From contig CALFYA010000046.1 in NCBI GenBank assembly GCA_937952925.1, forward strand, positions 1 to 9,363: DNA of 9,363 nt. The letters run 5' to 3'. This stretch comes from an uncultured Moraxellaceae bacterium. GTDB taxonomy: Bacteria; Pseudomonadota; Gammaproteobacteria; Pseudomonadales; Moraxellaceae. The notes under the pieces were generated by a model. The model made no database searches, was not told where the DNA came from, and worked only from the letters and a program-made list of their open reading frames with translations. Position numbers and translations under genes: made by a program. Positions 6,094 through 9,363 of the stretch are shown one piece after another; the first letter of the stretch is position 1; every line of letters begins with the position of its first letter.

Positions 6094-6940
6094 CAGGCGT
6101 ATCCTGTATGGGGGATTTGGCACGCAAGCTCGCCGGCGGCCATGTGCCACGGCGCATGGCTTGGACGCGACCCAGCACGCCGCGCAGCAAATTATATTCC
6201 ATGCGATCTAGGCGAACACGACCAAACAGTCGTCTGATCCGTAGTGGCAACAAACGCGGATTGTCGGGATCTAAAAAGTCGATGTCGGCAAGGGTTTGCT
6301 CAAAGTGAGCATAAAACTGCTGCATGTGGGTTTGATCGACCAGCGGCTCATCCCACGCGGTGTGGTGGGTGATCGGCATCTGATCATCACCTGCGGTGGT
6401 CGGAGCTTGGGCAAGCAAGGCATGCATGCGCAGCTCGTAGCAAATCACTTGGATGGCTGCTGATACATTCAGCACGCCATATTCGGGATTGACCGGAATG
6501 GTGAGGTGATAATTGCACAGCGCCAGTTCTTCGTTGGTCAAGCCACGATCTTCGCGGCCAAACACAATCGCAATTTGCTGTTGCTGGCGGCCTGCGTCAA
6601 TGGCGAGCGCAGTGGCAGGGCGCGCATCGAGCAGGGGCCACGGAATGGTGCGGCTACGCGCACTGGTGCCAAACACCAATTGGCAATCGCTAATCGCATC
6701 TTCGAGGGTGGCTACCACACGTGCCTGTTGCAGCACGTCAGCTGCGCCTGAGGCGAGCGCCGTGGCGTCGCCATGTGGGAAGGATTTGGGATCGACCAAC
6801 ACCAATTGGCTTAAGCCCATGGTTTTCATGGCACGCGCTGCTGCACCGATATTGGCAGGCAGGGTGGTGTTGACCATGACAATACGAATCTGCTGCAACT
6901 CAGCCAGCTGAGGAGCATGTTGTACAACGGGTTTGGACAT
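6086..6940 (-). CDS. trmJ: tRNA (cytidine/uridine-2'-O-) methyltransferase TrmJ
   Basis: TrmJ is a SPOUT-class methyltransferase that uses S-adenosylmethionine to methylate the ribose of nucleotide 32 in tRNA anticodon loops. The 284-residue protein carries NIGAAARAMKTMGL at 30-43, GTSARSR at 91-97, FGREDRGLTNEEL at 127-139 and NPEYGVLNVSAAIQV at 151-165, which include the knotted cofactor pocket. The C-terminal helical part with LRRLFGR-type sequence (LRIRRLFGRVRLDRMEYNLL) matches the TrmJ extension rather than TrmL or TrmH. It is about 40 residues longer than E. coli TrmJ (246), from roughly 15 extra N-terminal residues plus an insert and tail. No good ribosome binding site precedes the ATG; the hpt stop is only four bases upstream, so reinitiation after hpt is likely. 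The trmJ-cysE pair is also found in Pseudomonas, where iscR follows; here iscR is absent. Confidence 0.95.
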   Translation of the reverse strand: MSKPVVQHAPQLAELQQIRIVMVNTTLPANIGAAARAMKTMGLSQLVLVDPKSFPHGDATALASGAADVLQQARVVATLEDAISDCQLVFGTSARSRTIPWPLLDARPATALAIDAGRQQQQIAIVFGREDRGLTNEELALCNYHLTIPVNPEYGVLNVSAAIQVICYELRMHALLAQAPTTAGDDQMPITHHTAWDEPLVDQTHMQQFYAHFEQTLADIDFLDPDNPRLLPLRIRRLFGRVRLDRMEYNLLRGVLGRVQAMRRGTWPPASLRAKSPIQDTPDV

Positions 6941-6944
6941 GCGT

Positions 6945-7283
6945 TTATTGGATCAAGGTGAGCAAATAGGCCGATACAGCTTCCTGCTCTTCTTGGATCA
7001 TCTGAATCAGGATTTCATTGCTGCTGATTCGATTGGCTTTGCATTCCACTTGCAGTTTGAGGCACAGCTCCGCCAAGCGCGTCGCACCCAAGTTGGCACT
7101 CGCGCCTTTGAGTGAGTGAATCGCTTCGTAGCCTGCGGCATTGTCACGTTGGTCGAATGCGCGTTGTACGGCTTTGAGGTGCGTTTTGCTGTCTGCGATA
7201 TAGGATTCGATGAGGGTGTCAAACTCATCATCCAATAGTTCCCGCAGTTCTTGAAGTTGTGCCTGATTAATCGGGGCTTGCAT
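6945..7283 (-). CDS. Stand-alone Hpt phosphotransfer protein
   Basis: This is a histidine phosphotransfer protein of 112 residues, a single helical-bundle domain that carries phosphate between receiver domains in a multistep phosphorelay. The phosphorylation motif HSLKGASANLGA starts at His56, the predicted phosphosite, with the required Lys59 and Gly60 following. Flanking helices (LRELLDDEFDTLIESYIADS at 13-32 and LAELCLKLQVEC) fit the domain. There is no kinase, receiver or output domain in the protein or elsewhere in the window, so the partners must be encoded elsewhere. It is the first gene after a good promoter (7371-7399) and lies four bases upstream of trmJ. The ribosome binding site is weak (GAGA about 14 bases before the ATG). 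The specific pathway cannot be told from this sequence. Confidence 0.93.
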   Translation of the reverse strand: MQAPINQAQLQELRELLDDEFDTLIESYIADSKTHLKAVQRAFDQRDNAAGYEAIHSLKGASANLGATRLAELCLKLQVECKANRISSNEILIQMIQEEQEAVSAYLLTLIQ

Positions 7284-7370
7284 AACTATGGTTCTCTACA
7301 TGAACAGCGGCACAAAGAAGCATCATATAGGGGCTGCCGCACGCCAAAGACGATACCCCCCCTGTTTTGG

Positions 7371-7399
7371 ATTCTAGGCATGCTGTCGTGCTTTTGCAA
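7371..7399 (-). promoter_or_regulatory. Sigma70-type promoter of the hpt-trmJ-cysE operon
   Basis: On the - strand TTGCAA (7399-7394), a 17-base spacer and TAGAAT (7376-7371) match the sigma70 consensus at four and five of six positions. The predicted start is near 7364, giving a leader of about 80 bases that begins close to a run of seven G (7362-7356). The 181-base gap between dnaE and hpt holds this promoter and no gene. No clear intrinsic terminator follows dnaE, so some dnaE transcripts may continue into hpt. Confidence 0.75.
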
Positions 7400-7464
7400 T
7401 TCGCCTGTTTAACCGAATATCAAGTTTTTGACAGGAATACGACATTTGTCTGTGCAATCAAGCC

Positions 7465-9363
7465 TTATCCGCTCATTTCTTGCTCATGATTTGCACGGGC
7501 AGTACGCTGTTGATAGACAATCTCTAGACTGTTTTTGCCAAATTGTTCACGCAGTTGGCGTAATAACGCATCTTCGGGACGCACCCACCACGTCTCACCG
7601 AGTTGCAGTTGCAGATTGGCGTAATAATGGGGCATCTGGATGTGGATCGGAATCCGACGGGTGTCGCCACTACAAAACGGGTGGAGCATGGTGTGCAGTT
7701 GGTTGGCCAGCTGTGGGTGCAGCAGGGCGGGCTTGAGATGGATGTGGATAGCGTTGACCCGCTTGGCGCGGATTTCATTCATGCCAAACGCTTTGGACAG
7801 CCGACCCATCGGGCGGTCAAAGCCATCGCGTTCCATCACTTCGCCTTCAATCACCACAATCTGCTCAACTTGTAGCAACTCTTTGTAGCGCTGAAATTTT
7901 TCTTGGCCGCAAGACACTTCAATCCGACCAGTTCCATCGTCGAGCAAGATCACGATCCGGTTGCTAAAATTGAGCACATCCATGATCAGACCAGCAAATA
8001 CGGTGGTTTGTCCTCGTCGTGTGCCGGTCAGGCTGTTGAGGCGGTTGGGAATCAGGCGTTTGAGTTCGTCTTGATACACATCAATCGGGTGACCGGTGAG
8101 ATACAGGCCAAGCGTGTCTTTTTCGCCTTTGAGCCGGACTTCATCGCTCCACACCAGCAGCTTGTGTTGGCTCGGTTTGCGTTGCACTTCTTCGACTTCG
8201 CCAAACAAATCAAACATGCCCGATTCACGGTTTTGCCGTGCTTGATCGGCGGCTTGCACCGCTTCAGGCAGTTGATCCATCAGTTCGGCGCGTTCAATGC
8301 CGAGGCAATCAAGTGCACCGGCACGGATCAAGGCTTCGAGGGTGCGTTTGTTGGCTTTTTTGAGGTCGATGCGATGGCAAAAATCAAACAGATCACGGAA
8401 TGTACCACCCGATGCGCGGGCGTCCATGACTGATTGCATGGCCGCTTCGCCGACGCCTTTGATCGCACCCAAGCCATACACGATGGTTTTGGGGTCGGCA
8501 GCACGGAAGCGAAAGTCGGATAAATTGACGTTGGGCGGTAAAATGGTCAGCCCCAAGCCACGACAGTCGTCGATGATAAACACCACGTTGTCGGTGTTTT
8601 GCATTTCAGAGGTCAGTACCGCCGACATAAATTCGGCAGGGTAGTGTGCCTTGAGCCATGCGGTGTGATACGCCACCACGCCATAAGCCGCCGAGTGGGA
8701 TTTGTTGAAGCCGTAGCCCGCGAACTTTTCCATCAAATCAAAAATGCCACCCGACACTTGCGAGTCGATGCCGCGATTGGTCGCACCAGTGACAAAGATT
8801 TCACGCTGTTTGGCCATTTCTTCGGGCTTTTTCTTGCCCATGGCGCGGCGCAGCATGTCGGCACCGCCGAGCGTATAGCCTGCCAAGACTTGCGAGATCT
8901 GCATGACCTGCTCTTGGTAGACAATCACGCCGTAGGTGTTGCCCAAAATGCCTGCAAGATCAGGGTGGTCGTAGATGACTTCTTCATAGCCATGTTTGCG
9001 GTTGATATACATATCGACCATACCGGCATCGAGCGGGCCGGGTCGATACAACGCACACATCGCAATCACGTCTTCGATGTTGGACGGTTTGAGCTTGCCA
9101 AGGTATTTTTTCATCCCCGTACTTTCAAGCTGGAATACGGCGGTGGTTTTGGTGTCTTGCAACAACTGATAGCTGGGCTTGTCGTCGAGGGGCAGCTTGT
9201 CAAGTTCGAGTGCTTCTAAGCCTTCTTGCTTGCGGCGGGCGTTGATGGCATCCATCGCCCAGTCAATCACCGTGAGGTTACGCAGACCCAAAAAGTCGAA
9301 TTTGACCAAGCCGATTTGTTCGACATCGTCTTTATCAAATTGGCTGACCCGTGCGCCTTCTTC
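7465..9363 (-). CDS. dnaE: DNA polymerase III alpha subunit, C-terminal part (runs off the right edge)
   Basis: DnaE is the catalytic subunit of the replicative DNA polymerase III. The window contains the last 632 residues of a protein expected to be about 1,160-1,200; the PHP domain and the first two palm aspartates lie outside. The frame stays open to the edge and reads EEGARVSQFDKDDVEQIG before LVKFDFLGLRNL, whose Asp (codon 9297-9295) corresponds to the third catalytic Asp, E. coli D555. Fingers sequence follows (LESTGMKKYL, ALYRPGPLDAGMVDM, GVIVYQEQVMQI, LRRAMGKKKPEEM, GYGFNKSHSAAYG). Next are the helix-hairpin-helix region (YGLGAIKGVGEAA), a possible clamp-binding site (ESGMF at 8226-8212), an OB fold (TTVFAGLIMDVL to VVIEGEV) and the C-terminal tau-binding domain. 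The end is unusually charged (ANHEQEMSG). A start codon inside the window is not correct. Confidence 0.97.
   Translation of the reverse strand, partial: EEGARVSQFDKDDVEQIGLVKFDFLGLRNLTVIDWAMDAINARRKQEGLEALELDKLPLDDKPSYQLLQDTKTTAVFQLESTGMKKYLGKLKPSNIEDVIAMCALYRPGPLDAGMVDMYINRKHGYEEVIYDHPDLAGILGNTYGVIVYQEQVMQISQVLAGYTLGGADMLRRAMGKKKPEEMAKQREIFVTGATNRGIDSQVSGGIFDLMEKFAGYGFNKSHSAAYGVVAYHTAWLKAHYPAEFMSAVLTSEMQNTDNVVFIIDDCRGLGLTILPPNVNLSDFRFRAADPKTIVYGLGAIKGVGEAAMQSVMDARASGGTFRDLFDFCHRIDLKKANKRTLEALIRAGALDCLGIERAELMDQLPEAVQAADQARQNRESGMFDLFGEVEEVQRKPSQHKLLVWSDEVRLKGEKDTLGLYLTGHPIDVYQDELKRLIPNRLNSLTGTRRGQTTVFAGLIMDVLNFSNRIVILLDDGTGRIEVSCGQEKFQRYKELLQVEQIVVIEGEVMERDGFDRPMGRLSKAFGMNEIRAKRVNAIHIHLKPALLHPQLANQLHTMLHPFCSGDTRRIPIHIQMPHYYANLQLQLGETWWVRPEDALLRQLREQFGKNSLEIVYQQRTARANHEQEMSG

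Noticed and set aside
6094..6150. N-terminal extension of CysE (MAHGRRRACVPN...)
   Set aside because: It lies within the C-terminal coding part of trmJ, is Arg-rich and unlike CysE; the ATG at 6093 has a ribosome binding site and family-like sequence.
7400..7464. Intrinsic terminator after dnaE
   Set aside because: Only weak 4-5 bp pairings without a following T-run were found on the - strand.
7903..8433. 176-codon open frame on the + strand
   Set aside because: It is antisense to the well-conserved dnaE coding sequence and reads like a shadow frame.
8599..9219. 206-codon open frame on the + strand
   Set aside because: It is antisense to conserved DnaE fingers sequence; the codon structure of dnaE explains the lack of stops.
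1..9363. Mobile element, CRISPR array, toxin-antitoxin pair or tRNA
   Set aside because: No transposase or integrase, no repeated spacers, no paired small genes and no tRNA-like fold were seen; nearly all of the window is explained by the listed genes.

Overview
The window is about 9.4 kb of mostly core chromosome from a Gram-negative gammaproteobacterium. The Gram-negative call rests on lpxB (lipid A synthesis), a lipobox lipoprotein and a DnaE-type replicase. Protein character and the presence of trmJ-cysE and Hpt genes beside dnaE suggest Pseudomonadales, perhaps Moraxellaceae (Acinetobacter relatives). That placement is from recognition only; no search was run. Base composition is close to even GC apart from one AT-rich intergenic stretch.

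Layout. On the + strand (1-2319) lpxB overlaps rnhB by ATGA, and a 143-residue protein of unknown function follows 53 bases later. Everything after that is on the - strand. Reading in the direction of transcription from the right edge: dnaE (C-terminal half, cut by the window), a 181-base gap with a good sigma70-type promoter, then a tight hpt-trmJ-cysE operon (4-base gap, then 8-base overlap). Next comes a 173-base AT-rich gap with a second good promoter and three short palindromes, then an exported TPR-like protein, a strong intrinsic terminator, and a large lipoprotein with an alpha/beta-hydrolase domain. The lipoprotein gene converges with the unknown + strand gene, with a small hairpin between them.

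How the genes relate. LpxB makes the lipid A disaccharide, RNase HII removes ribonucleotides and RNA primers from DNA, and DnaE is the replicase catalytic subunit. TrmJ methylates tRNA, CysE starts cysteine synthesis, and the stand-alone Hpt protein is a phosphorelay carrier with no kinase or regulator in view. The TPR-like protein and the lipoprotein hydrolase are both envelope-directed and probably form one unit, with the terminator between them limiting hydrolase expression.

No mobile element, CRISPR array, tRNA, rRNA or obvious defence system was seen. The most useful second-look items are a clamp-binding-like N-terminus on RNase HII, the terminator in the hydrolase leader, palindromes at the TPR promoter, and a long hairpin inside the unknown + strand gene. 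I do not see a convincing new multi-gene system.
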